From an uncultured Burkholderiales bacterium (lineage in GTDB: Bacteria; Pseudomonadota; Gammaproteobacteria; Burkholderiales; Burkholderiaceae_C), in contig CAIOTD010000189.1 of NCBI GenBank assembly GCA_903861115.1, forward strand, positions 1-64,000: 64,000 nt of DNA, written 5' to 3'. A program made the translations under genes and the position numbers. Within the stretch, counting starts at the first letter, position 1; every line of letters begins with the position of its first letter. The notes below the pieces were generated by a model. That model saw nothing but the letters and a program-made list of their open reading frames with translations, made no database searches and was not told the DNA's origin. This document shows positions 29,935 through 38,965 of this stretch, piece after piece.

Positions 29935-30708
29935 ATGAGCGCCATGCACCAAGAAAAGGTTTTGTCTGTCCACCACTGGACGGATCGTCTCTTTAGCTTC
30001 ACCACCACCAGAGACATGGCGCTGCGTTTTTCAAACGGGCACTTCACCATGATTGGCCTCATGGTCAACAACAAACCTTTGTTGCGCGCCTACAGTGTTG
30101 TGAGCGCCAACTATGAAGAGCATCTTGAATTTTTGAGCATCAAAGTGCCTGATGGGCCCCTGACCTCTAAACTTCAGCACATCCAAGTCGGCGACATGAT
30201 CATCGTGGGCAGGAAACCCACGGGTACTTTGCTGATCGATTATTTGCTACCTGCCAAAAACCTGTACCTCATCGGCTCAGGCACAGGCGTTGCACCGTTT
30301 TTAAGCATCATCCGAGACCCTGAAACCTACGAAAAGTTTGAAAAAGTGGTTCTCATTCACGGTGTGCGTGAAGTCAAAGAACTCGCCTACCACGACTACT
30401 TGACCCAAGAGCTGCCCCAGCACGAGTTGCTTGGCGAGATGGTCACACAACAGTTGTTGTATTACCCCACGGTCACACGCGAGCCCTTTAGAAACCAGGG
30501 CCGCAGCACCGATTTGATCACTTCGGGCAAATTGGCAAAGGACCTCAATCTCCCCGACCTCAACCCTGAGACCGATCGAGTGATGCTTTGCGGCAGCCCT
30601 CAAATGCTCAAAGACCTCAAGAGCCTCTTGGAGAGCCGTCACTTCAGCGAAGGCAACACCAGCCAACCGGGTCAATTCGTTGTCGAACGCGCCTTCGTAG
30701 AGCAATGA
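29935..30708 (+). CDS. fpr: Ferredoxin/flavodoxin--NADP+ reductase
   Basis: LLRAYSVVSANYEEHLEFLSIKVPDGPLTSKLQ, GSGTGVAPFLSIIRDP, C-terminal FVVERAFVEQ. Confidence 0.93.
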   Translation: MSAMHQEKVLSVHHWTDRLFSFTTTRDMALRFSNGHFTMIGLMVNNKPLLRAYSVVSANYEEHLEFLSIKVPDGPLTSKLQHIQVGDMIIVGRKPTGTLLIDYLLPAKNLYLIGSGTGVAPFLSIIRDPETYEKFEKVVLIHGVREVKELAYHDYLTQELPQHELLGEMVTQQLLYYPTVTREPFRNQGRSTDLITSGKLAKDLNLPDLNPETDRVMLCGSPQMLKDLKSLLESRHFSEGNTSQPGQFVVERAFVEQ

Positions 30709-30769
30709 GTTTGCACGCCCACCCTTTTTAATCAAAGGTCGGCTGATTCTTTGCGCCCTTTGTTCGAGC

Positions 30770-31666
30770 CTATGCGCTGTCGCTCAAACCGCTCATGCGC
30801 TCAATCACTTTGATGACCGCTGCATAATCGAGTTGCGCGTCCCCTTGCGCCACCGCAGATTTCATCCACTCAAACGTTGTGGCCGTTTGAACCAAAGGGA
30901 CATTGAATTGGTGGGCCGCGTCCAACATCAAAGACAAGTCTTTTTGCATTTGAGGTACCGTGAAGGTGGGCGTAAAGTCCCTTTGACCCAAGGGGAGACC
31001 CAGTTGAGCGGCTTTGGCCTTGATGATCGGTGAACCCACCGCACTCTCCGCAATGACTTGCCACATTTGAGACCAATCGAGACCACCGGCACGCCCCAAG
31101 GTCAACCCCTCCGCAAGCATGGCAGACGTTTGAACAATCATTAAGTTGACCACGAGCTTCATCAAACGACTTTGCTCGGCTTGGCCCAAATAAAAAATCT
31201 TCGAGCCCCACGAGGCAAGGAGCGGCTCGCATGCTTTAAAACACGCCACAGGCCCTGAGGCCATGACGGTCAAAAGTTGCGCCTGGGCCATGTGATTGTT
31301 GCCTGAAACAGTCACACGCAAATACTCAATGTCTTTGGCCTTCAACAGCTCATGCACCTGGGCTGAGACACCCACGGAGACCGTGCTTGTGTCAACAAAG
31401 ATCGCCCCTTTGACGGCATGAAGGGCCACCTCTTGAGCAACGGCCAAAAGCGCTGCATCATGGGGCAATGAAGAAAAAATCAATTGCGCTTGTTGCAAGG
31501 CCTTGGGCACATTTTGCGCCACACGCAGACCCGCTTGAGTGGCCAAGGACAACCTTTGCGCATCGAGATCGAAAACACTCAAAGCAGACACGGCTGGGTT
31601 GTTTTGAAGATGGGACGCCATCGGCAAGCCCATCTTGCCCATGCCTAAAAAAACAATGTTCTTCAT
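30770..31666 (-). CDS. NAD(P)-dependent beta-hydroxyacid dehydrogenase (HIBADH-like)
   Basis: MKNIVFLGMGKMGLPMASHL; catalytic-Lys-type motif MKLVVNLMIV. Confidence 0.9.
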   Translation of the reverse strand: MKNIVFLGMGKMGLPMASHLQNNPAVSALSVFDLDAQRLSLATQAGLRVAQNVPKALQQAQLIFSSLPHDAALLAVAQEVALHAVKGAIFVDTSTVSVGVSAQVHELLKAKDIEYLRVTVSGNNHMAQAQLLTVMASGPVACFKACEPLLASWGSKIFYLGQAEQSRLMKLVVNLMIVQTSAMLAEGLTLGRAGGLDWSQMWQVIAESAVGSPIIKAKAAQLGLPLGQRDFTPTFTVPQMQKDLSLMLDAAHQFNVPLVQTATTFEWMKSAVAQGDAQLDYAAVIKVIERMSGLSDSA

Positions 31667-31698
31667 CTCGAGCAGCCCTTTAAAAGCGTCCGTCAGAC

Positions 31699-32712
31699 TC
31701 AACCGCCCTTGAGACCTGCGGCCTTGGCAATTTTTGCAGCGGCATCCATCTCTGTTTTGATGAAGGCGTTGAAGGCCTCAGGACTCATGGGCATGGGCTC
31801 AGCCCCTAGACGATTCAATTTGTCTTTCACATCGGCTTGCGCCAAGGCTTTGATCACTTCATCGTGCAAGCGCTTGACGATGGGGCCTGGCGTGGCACTT
31901 GGGACCAACATGCCCACCCAAAACACATAGTCCGATCCATTCACCCCCGCCTCAACGGTGGTGGGCACTTGGGGCAAGGAGGGTGAGCGCTGAGCAGTGC
32001 TCACCGCCAAGGCTTGCAACTTGCCGTCTTTGATCAAAGGCAAGGCCGATGACAAAGGCGCAAAGAACCAATCGTTTCTGCCGCCAATGACATCAGAGAG
32101 GGCTTCAGGTGTGCCCTTGAAGGGCACATGCACAGCATCAATCCCCGCTTGCAATTTGAACTTCTCTGCATTCAAATGCGTTGCACTGCCCATGCCCGCG
32201 GAGGCGTAATTCAGTTGACCAGGTGCAGCCTTGGCCGCTGCCACCACATCGGCCACATTTTTCCAACCCCGCGTGGGCGACACCACCAACACATTGGGCA
32301 AGGCCGCAATGGGGGTCACGCCCAAAAGATCCTTGACGGTGTCGTAGGGCAAATTGGGGTAAATGGCGGGGTTCAACGCATGCCCTGAGGAGTGGACCAA
32401 AATGGTGTATCCATCTGGGTCAGACTTGGCGACTTGGGCTGCGGCAATGGTGCCCCCTGCGCCAGGACGGTTCTCAATCAACACGGGTTGACCCAAACTC
32501 TTGCTCATCACATCCGCCACCGTGCGAGCAACGATGTCGGTGCCGCTGCCCGCCGTGAACGGCACGAAAAACCGAATGGGCTTGCTAGGGTATGAACTTT
32601 GTGCTGAGCCCAAATTTGCCGCCAAGAGCAAACTTGAACCCACACACATTGAAACCACCCATTGCGCGAAGTTCTTGGTCTTCTTTTTGATCATTTTTGT
32701 CTCCTCCTTCAT
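31699..32712 (-). CDS. Bug-family substrate-binding protein
   Basis: SSYPSKPIRFFVPFTAGSGTDIVARTVADVM; YDTVKDLLGVTPIA. Confidence 0.92.
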   Translation of the reverse strand: MKEETKMIKKKTKNFAQWVVSMCVGSSLLLAANLGSAQSSYPSKPIRFFVPFTAGSGTDIVARTVADVMSKSLGQPVLIENRPGAGGTIAAAQVAKSDPDGYTILVHSSGHALNPAIYPNLPYDTVKDLLGVTPIAALPNVLVVSPTRGWKNVADVVAAAKAAPGQLNYASAGMGSATHLNAEKFKLQAGIDAVHVPFKGTPEALSDVIGGRNDWFFAPLSSALPLIKDGKLQALAVSTAQRSPSLPQVPTTVEAGVNGSDYVFWVGMLVPSATPGPIVKRLHDEVIKALAQADVKDKLNRLGAEPMPMSPEAFNAFIKTEMDAAAKIAKAAGLKGG

Positions 32713-32749
32713 GGACGCCTTTTTGTGCAGCGCCTTTTTATACGTATTT

Positions 32750-33673
32750 TTAAGACTCTAAGCCATCGGTGAGCTGAACATTTTCAGACACCAAGTTCAA
32801 GCCTGCGTCCATGGCCACTTCTTGTAAAAGAATTGCGAAATCCACATTGTCATGACCGCGCCCGACCATCCTGGAGACGGATTCCCGAGTGGCCGCGGCG
32901 GCTGGCATGGCCACCCCATAGCTCTTGGCTGCTGACATGCCCAAATCCATGTCCTTCAAGAGCAGTTTGGGCGTGAAGGTCACTTGATCAAACGTCAAGT
33001 TGGTCAGCACGGGTGTCTTGTAGCGCGTGTACATCGAGCCCAAAACGGAGTCATTGATGCTTTGCAAAAACACATGTCGTGGGATGCCCGCTTTTTCAGC
33101 CATCACCGTGATCTCGCACAAATTTTGAATGATCACACCAAACATGGTGTTGTGCGCGATTTTCCAAACACGGGCCAACTCGCCCTCACCCACCCACATG
33201 GTCTTCTTGGCCATGGCTTGCAAATAGGGCTCCACCATGTCGTACAAGGCTTTGGGGCCTGAAGCGACCAAAAGCAACTTTCCGGCTTTGGCAACTTTTG
33301 CATTGCCAGATACGGGTGCGCACAAGTAAGCAACGCCGAGCGCCTCCAATTGATGTCGAATCTCTTCTGAACCTTCTTGAGAAATCGATGAACTGTCAAC
33401 CACCACCTTGGGCAACTGCTTGGTGCTCACCAAGCCGCCAGCACCAAATAAAACTTCCTTCAAATCATCGGTGGTCGACACCATCGTGAAGACCACATCA
33501 CAGCGAGCGAGGTCCGTTTTATGATCAACAAGCGTTGCGCCGTACTCGACCAAAGGCTCTGCTTTGCTTCTGGTTCGGTTCCAAACCTGAACGCCATGAC
33601 CCGCTTTTGTCAAGCGTTTGACCATGGCTTCACCCATGCGACCTAAACCAATCCATCCAATTGAGTGTGACAT
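32750..33673 (-). CDS. NAD(P)-dependent beta-hydroxyacid dehydrogenase (HIBADH-like)
   Basis: IGWIGLGRMGEAMVKRL; VWKIAHNTMFG catalytic Lys region. Confidence 0.9.
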   Translation of the reverse strand: MSHSIGWIGLGRMGEAMVKRLTKAGHGVQVWNRTRSKAEPLVEYGATLVDHKTDLARCDVVFTMVSTTDDLKEVLFGAGGLVSTKQLPKVVVDSSSISQEGSEEIRHQLEALGVAYLCAPVSGNAKVAKAGKLLLVASGPKALYDMVEPYLQAMAKKTMWVGEGELARVWKIAHNTMFGVIIQNLCEITVMAEKAGIPRHVFLQSINDSVLGSMYTRYKTPVLTNLTFDQVTFTPKLLLKDMDLGMSAAKSYGVAMPAAAATRESVSRMVGRGHDNVDFAILLQEVAMDAGLNLVSENVQLTDGLES

Positions 33674-33714
33674 GTTGATCTCTTCCTTATCAGTTGTTTT
33701 TTTAAAATGACTTT

Positions 33715-34917
33715 TTAAACGCGCTCAATGATCACGGCAATGCCCTGACCCACGCCAATGCACATGGTGCAAAGCGCGAATCGCTTGCCCGTGCGCTGCA
33801 ATTGATTGACCGCGGTGGTGACCAACCGTGCACCACTCGCACCCAAGGGATGCCCCAAGGCAATGGCGCCTCCGTAAGGATTCACTCTTGGGTCATCGTC
33901 TTGCAAGCCCAACTGACGAAGCACCGCCAAGCCCTGAGCTGCAAACGCTTCGTTGAGCTCAATCACATCGATTTGCGACAAACTCATGCCCGTTAACTCA
34001 AGCACTTTCAAGGTGGCAGGTGCGGGCCCAATGCCCATGATGCGAGGAGGCACGCCAGCGGTGGCCATCCCAATCACACGCGCCTTGGGTGTGAGGCCGT
34101 GATCTTTGACACCTTGCTCGCTGGCCAAAAGCAAAGCGCAAGAGCCGTCGTTGATGCCGCTTGCATTGCCTGCAGTCACCGTGCCATCGGCACGAACCAC
34201 CCCTTTGAGCTTGGCCAAGGTCTCCATACTGGTCTCTCTTGGGTATTCGTCTTTGGCAAAAATGATTGGATCGCCTTTTTTCTGCGCCAACGTCACGGGT
34301 ACGATTTCCGAATCAAAGTAACCCGCCTTTTGAGCCGCGGCAGCCTTCAGTTGACTGGCAAAAGCCATTTTGTCTTGTGCCTCACGCTCGATTTTGAAAT
34401 CATCGGCCACATTCTCGGCCGTGTCAGGCATCGCATCCACCCCGTAGGCCTTCTTCATCAAATCATTGACAAAGCGCCATCCAATGGTGGTGTCATACAC
34501 TGCGTTGCTGCGGCTGAACGCCGTGTGCGCTTTGGGCATGACAAAGGGCGCACGGCTCATGCTCTCAACGCCCCCTGCAATCATCAAATGGGCCTCGCCC
34601 GACTTGATCGCACGCGCAGCGGTCCCCACCGCATCCAGGCCTGAGCCACACAAACGGTTGATGGTCGCACCTGGCACCTCAAAGGGCAACCCTGCCAATA
34701 AGCTCGCCATGTGGGCCACATTACGGTTGTCTTCACCCGCTTGGTTTGCGCAGCCAAAAATCACATCGGTGACCCGAGTCCAATCAACCCCTGGGTTTCT
34801 GCTCATCAAGGCTTTGAGCGGAATCGCGCCCAAATCATCTGTTCGAATTGAACTCAAAGAACCACCGTAGCGGCCAATAGGTGTTCTGATTGCATCACAA
34901 ATGTAAGCCTGCGTCAT
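33715..34917 (-). CDS. pcaF: 3-oxoadipyl-CoA/acetyl-CoA-type thiolase
   Basis: DAIRTPIGRYGGSLSSIRTDDLGAIPLKAL typical of PcaF; NRLCGSGLDAVGTAA; ALCTMCIGVGQGIAVIIERV. Confidence 0.9.
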   Translation of the reverse strand: MTQAYICDAIRTPIGRYGGSLSSIRTDDLGAIPLKALMSRNPGVDWTRVTDVIFGCANQAGEDNRNVAHMASLLAGLPFEVPGATINRLCGSGLDAVGTAARAIKSGEAHLMIAGGVESMSRAPFVMPKAHTAFSRSNAVYDTTIGWRFVNDLMKKAYGVDAMPDTAENVADDFKIEREAQDKMAFASQLKAAAAQKAGYFDSEIVPVTLAQKKGDPIIFAKDEYPRETSMETLAKLKGVVRADGTVTAGNASGINDGSCALLLASEQGVKDHGLTPKARVIGMATAGVPPRIMGIGPAPATLKVLELTGMSLSQIDVIELNEAFAAQGLAVLRQLGLQDDDPRVNPYGGAIALGHPLGASGARLVTTAVNQLQRTGKRFALCTMCIGVGQGIAVIIERV

Positions 34918-35032
34918 GGCAACTGTCCTTTAATTGAATGAAGATATAAAAAAATGCTAGAAATTAGGTCTAGAAATAGGGCCGATCTTTCCTCAAAAAT
35001 CTCGCCCTGGCCAAGCACAAACTGCTGGCACT

Positions 35033-35677
35033 TCAATGCACGAATGGGAGCCCCAAGATCTCACTAAAGGCTTGAGCACTCAAGCCCTCGACGCTATCAA
35101 TCAGTCGCAAGCCTTGGGGGCTGCACTCCAATGTACCCAAGTCGGTGTAGATGCGCTTCACGCATCCAATCCCCGTTAACGGATACGTGCAAGCCTTGAC
35201 GATTTTGCTCACCCCTTGCTTGGTCAACGCATCCATCATGACCCATGTTTGTTTGGCACCTATGGCCAAATCCATGGCGCCACCGACTGCGGGTATGGCA
35301 TTGGCCTCACCCGTGTGCCAGTTGGCCAAGTCACCTGTTTCGCTGACTTGAAAAGCCCCCAACACACAAATGTCCAAATGCCCACCCCGCATCATGGCAA
35401 AGCTGTCTGCGTGATGAAAGAAAGCGCCGCCCTTCTTCAGCGTCACGGGCTGCTTGCCCGCGTTGATCAGGTCGTAATCCTCATGCCCCGCCTCGGGCGC
35501 TGGCCCCATGCCCAGAATGCCGTTCTCACTGTGGAGCAAGACCTCACGCTCAGCGGGGATGAAATTGGCCACCAGCGTGGGCATCCCAATGCCTAAATTG
35601 ACCGTCACACCCTCGGGTATGTCTTCGGCCACTCGCTTGGCCAGTGCATTTTTATCGCGTTTTAAATAATCAGCCAT
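35033..35677 (-). CDS. pcaJ: 3-oxoacid CoA-transferase subunit B
   Basis: VTVNLGIGMPTLVANFIPAEREVLLHSENGILGMGP (SENG catalytic motif). Confidence 0.88.
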   Translation of the reverse strand: MADYLKRDKNALAKRVAEDIPEGVTVNLGIGMPTLVANFIPAEREVLLHSENGILGMGPAPEAGHEDYDLINAGKQPVTLKKGGAFFHHADSFAMMRGGHLDICVLGAFQVSETGDLANWHTGEANAIPAVGGAMDLAIGAKQTWVMMDALTKQGVSKIVKACTYPLTGIGCVKRIYTDLGTLECSPQGLRLIDSVEGLSAQAFSEILGLPFVH

Positions 35678-35680
35678 TTT

Positions 35681-36385
35681 TTAGAATCCCCCGCCCTTGG
35701 TCGCTACTCGATCAATCAAAACCACTTGGTGCACAAAAATACCAGGCGTCACAATGCTCTCAGGATCCAAGTCCCCAAGTGCCACCACCTCGTGCACACT
35801 GGCCACTGTTCTTTTGGCACCCATGGCCATGACGGGTCCAAAGTTTCTGGCCGCCTTGCGATAAGTTAAGTTACCCCAACGGTCGCCTTTTTCTGCCTTG
35901 ATCAAAGCCAAATCGGCGTAGATGGGCTCCTCAAAGACATAGTGCTTGCCGTTGATCAGGCGTGTCTCTTTGGGCTCTCCATTGGGCTTTTTGGCAAGCT
36001 CCGTGCCGTACCCCGTTTGGCAAAAGAAGCCGCCAATCCCAGCACCTGCGGCACGAATGCGCTCGGCCAAGTTGCCTTGGGGCACCAACTCCAGTTCGAT
36101 TTTTTTACTTCTGTAGAGGTCGTCAAATACGTAGGAGTCGGCTTGCCTTGGAAAACTGCAAATCATTTTTCTGACCCGACCGGCCTTGAGCAGCGCGGCC
36201 ATTCCGTGATCTCCATTGCCCGCATTGTTGTTGACTACGGTCAACTCCTTGGCCCCTTGCTCGATCAAACCATCAAGCAACTCAGCAGGAATACCCGCGG
36301 TGCCAAAACCGCCGACCAAAACGGTTGACCCATCGCGCACACCTTCAAGAGCGTGCGCGATAGAATTTGCAATTTTATTAATCAT
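35681..36385 (-). CDS. pcaI: 3-oxoacid CoA-transferase subunit A
   Basis: DGSTVLVGGFGTAGIPAELLDGL; CSFPRQADSYVFDDLYRS. Confidence 0.88.
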   Translation of the reverse strand: MINKIANSIAHALEGVRDGSTVLVGGFGTAGIPAELLDGLIEQGAKELTVVNNNAGNGDHGMAALLKAGRVRKMICSFPRQADSYVFDDLYRSKKIELELVPQGNLAERIRAAGAGIGGFFCQTGYGTELAKKPNGEPKETRLINGKHYVFEEPIYADLALIKAEKGDRWGNLTYRKAARNFGPVMAMGAKRTVASVHEVVALGDLDPESIVTPGIFVHQVVLIDRVATKGGGF

Positions 36386-36424
36386 GAATTGAAGAATTTT
36401 TTATCAAAGTAATCAGATAAGAAT

Positions 36425-36475
36425 CAGGCGTTTTTTACCGTTGCCGCTTTTGTGACTGCTCAAAAAAGACGCCTG
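36425..36475. other. Imperfect inverted repeat in the pcaI/DUF1841 divergent intergenic region
   Basis: CAGGCG-TTTTTT ... AAAAAA-GA-CGCCTG (12 paired bases, 2-nt bulge). Confidence 0.55.
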
Positions 36476-36566
36476 TCTTTCACAAAAGGGCTAAATCTTA
36501 ACCAACTTCTGAAGCCAGGACGCCATTTTGCACCCGAATTGAGCCAGAAAAAGAGAAAATACACTC

Positions 36567-37004
36567 ATGTTTACCCCCTCCCAAAACGATGTTCGTCGGT
36601 TTTTTTGTCAAGTTCAAGCCAAATTGAAACTTCACCAACCCCTGGATGGCATGGAGGCCTTGGCTGCGCCTTGGGTGCAAGATCACCCTGAGTACGCCTC
36701 GGATTTACATGACGAACAAGAAGCGATCCACAAGAGCTACCCCCCCGATGCAGGCAAAGAGAATCCGTTTTTGCATCTCTCCATGCATTTGAGCATCCAA
36801 GAACAATGCTCCATTGATCAGCCCACAGGCGTGCGCCAAGCCATTGATCGCTTGACCCAAGAACTTGACTCCTTGCATTTGGCTCACCATGAGGCCATGG
36901 AGTGCCTGGGCTTGATGCTTTGGGAAAGCCAAAGAAGTGGCCTTCCGCCTGACCCCCATCAATACCTTGAAGCCCTTAAAAAAAGAGCCACAAGAAAACA
37001 TTGA
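36567..37004 (+). CDS. DUF1841-family protein
   Basis: 145 aa; ENPFLHLSMHLSIQEQCSIDQPTGVR and HHEAMECLGLMLWESQR motifs. Confidence 0.85.
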   Translation: MFTPSQNDVRRFFCQVQAKLKLHQPLDGMEALAAPWVQDHPEYASDLHDEQEAIHKSYPPDAGKENPFLHLSMHLSIQEQCSIDQPTGVRQAIDRLTQELDSLHLAHHEAMECLGLMLWESQRSGLPPDPHQYLEALKKRATRKH

Positions 37005-37038
37005 TCCTGCAAAGCCCATCAAAAGACATGCAGCAGAC

Positions 37039-37074
37039 AAAAAAATACCAAGCAAAAAGCTTGGTATTTTTTTT
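37039..37074. terminator. Bidirectional rho-independent terminator
   Basis: AAAAAATACCAAGC-AAAAA-GCTTGGTATTTTTTTT between convergent genes. Confidence 0.9.
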
Positions 37075-37088
37075 GTGTAGCGTTCTAC

Positions 37089-37748
37089 TTATCTGAATTT
37101 GGCTTGGGGGACGGTTTGAAGTTCGCCTTGTTGTTCGCTCACGTATTTGGACAACAATTTCAATTCATCGCTAGAGAATTGTTTGGCAACCCCACCCATG
37201 ATGGCATTGTTTCTACCCCAAACGCTTTGGGGAGACGCTTGGTAAGAACGCAATGCCACCAACACGTAATCTTGGTGTTGGCCGGCAATTTTTGGATAAG
37301 CGCCTCCAATGGGGGCACTCAAGTTGGGGCCGTGACAAGATGTACATGCACCCTTTTGAACCAGTGCGGCCACCTCGTCCGAGGCTTGGCTGACTTGAGC
37401 GGGCAGGGTTACATTTTCATTGCGGGCATGCTGCTGATAGTAAGCGGCCACGTCTGCCATGTCTTGATCTGTCAAAGTGGTTGCAATGCTTCTCATGGTG
37501 GGATTGCGTCGCTCACCTTTTTTGTAGGCACTCAAGGCCGCAACGATGTACGAGGCTGTTTGTCCAGAAATTTTAGGCACCTTGTAGACCACAGGGAAAC
37601 TGGCTTGGTAGCCGTGGATACCGTGGCAGCCAATGCACATGGCGATTTTCTTCTCGCCTGCTTGAACGTCTCCCTTGAGATCTTCAGCATGTGCAAATTG
37701 TTGCAAAGAGAGAACAGAGAACAGAAAAATTGTGAATAACTTAATCAT
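37089..37748 (-). CDS. Cytochrome c4-like diheme protein
   Basis: Two CxxCH motifs (CIGCH, CTSCH), sec signal peptide. Confidence 0.92.
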   Translation of the reverse strand: MIKLFTIFLFSVLSLQQFAHAEDLKGDVQAGEKKIAMCIGCHGIHGYQASFPVVYKVPKISGQTASYIVAALSAYKKGERRNPTMRSIATTLTDQDMADVAAYYQQHARNENVTLPAQVSQASDEVAALVQKGACTSCHGPNLSAPIGGAYPKIAGQHQDYVLVALRSYQASPQSVWGRNNAIMGGVAKQFSSDELKLLSKYVSEQQGELQTVPQAKFR

Positions 37749-37853
37749 TTTGGGTAGACAGTCAATTGCGCATTAAGAAAAAGATAAGGCGTATTATATC
37801 GGTCTAAAATGCTTTCATCTGTAAGATTCGCGTAGATAAACCCATTTTTCATT

Positions 37854-38696
37854 ATGAAATTCCAAGGCTCCAGCAACTATATTGCCACCCCCGACCTGAT
37901 GTTGGCCGTGAACGCCGCCAGCACACTCAAGCGCCCCTTGCTGATCAAAGGTGAACCCGGTACAGGCAAAACCATGTTGGCCGAAGAAGTGGCCAGCACG
38001 CTTGGGATGCCTTTGCTGGAGTGGCACATTAAATCCACCACCAAAGCGCAACAAGGGCTTTATGAATACGATGCAGTCAGTCGCTTAAGAGACTCCCAAC
38101 TGGGCGACGCCAAGGTCAAAGACATCCAGAATTACATCGTTAAAGGCGTTCTTTGGCGTGCGTTCATGGCTGAGCAGCCCGTGGCCCTGTTGATCGATGA
38201 GATTGACAAAGCCGACATTGAGTTTCCAAACGACTTGCTCAGAGAGCTCGATCGCATGGAGTTTTATTGTTATGAGACCAAGGAGTTGATCAAAGCCAAA
38301 GTTCGCCCATTGGTCTTCATCACCTCCAACAATGAAAAAGAGTTGCCAGATGCGTTTCTCAGGCGCTGCTTTTTTCATTACATCAAATTCCCTGAAAGTC
38401 AGACCATGCAAGACATTGTGAAGGTGCACTTTCCAACCCTCAAAGGCGATCTGCTCACCTTGGCATTAAAAGCTTTTTATGACGTGCGCAATCTGCCGGG
38501 TCTGAAGAAAAAACCCAGCACCAGTGAATTGCTGGATTGGATCAAATTGTTGGTCTCAGAAGACATCCCCTTGTCCGCGCTGCAAAGTTCGGATGAAAAA
38601 ATCACCTTGCCCCCCATGGTCGGAGCGCTTTTGAAAAACGAGCAAGACATCTCCCTTTTTGAAAAGCTGATCTTTATGCAAAGTAAAAACCGTTGA
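37854..38696 (+). CDS. MoxR-family AAA+ ATPase
   Basis: Walker A GEPGTGKT, Walker B LLIDEIDKAD, sensor ITSNNEKELPDAFLRRCFFHYI. Confidence 0.93.
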   Translation: MKFQGSSNYIATPDLMLAVNAASTLKRPLLIKGEPGTGKTMLAEEVASTLGMPLLEWHIKSTTKAQQGLYEYDAVSRLRDSQLGDAKVKDIQNYIVKGVLWRAFMAEQPVALLIDEIDKADIEFPNDLLRELDRMEFYCYETKELIKAKVRPLVFITSNNEKELPDAFLRRCFFHYIKFPESQTMQDIVKVHFPTLKGDLLTLALKAFYDVRNLPGLKKKPSTSELLDWIKLLVSEDIPLSALQSSDEKITLPPMVGALLKNEQDISLFEKLIFMQSKNR

Positions 38697-38726
38697 TTCA
38701 CATCGACCACCACCCCAGGAGTTCAC

Positions 38727-38948
38727 ATGTTCGCTCAACTTTTAAAGCAAGGGCTTTTTGATGCAGCCGGTTTTTTGGTCGGCACGGCTTTGGGGTATGG
38801 CTTGGGCCAACTTTTGTCGATCGATCTCTTTGCGCCCGGCTACAGTTTCATGAGTTTGCTTGGCATTGCCCTCATAGGGATTGGCGGAGGCATGGGTCTG
38901 CAAGCGAGCAGATATTTTTTACAAAAAGAAAAAAGTACTGACGCTTAA
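38727..38948 (+). CDS. Small membrane protein, glycine-rich helices
   Basis: 73 aa with two Gly-rich hydrophobic segments; sits in operon between MoxR and VWA genes. Confidence 0.75.
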   Translation: MFAQLLKQGLFDAAGFLVGTALGYGLGQLLSIDLFAPGYSFMSLLGIALIGIGGGMGLQASRYFLQKEKSTDA

Positions 38949-38965
38949 AATCTTCACCGCCTCCC

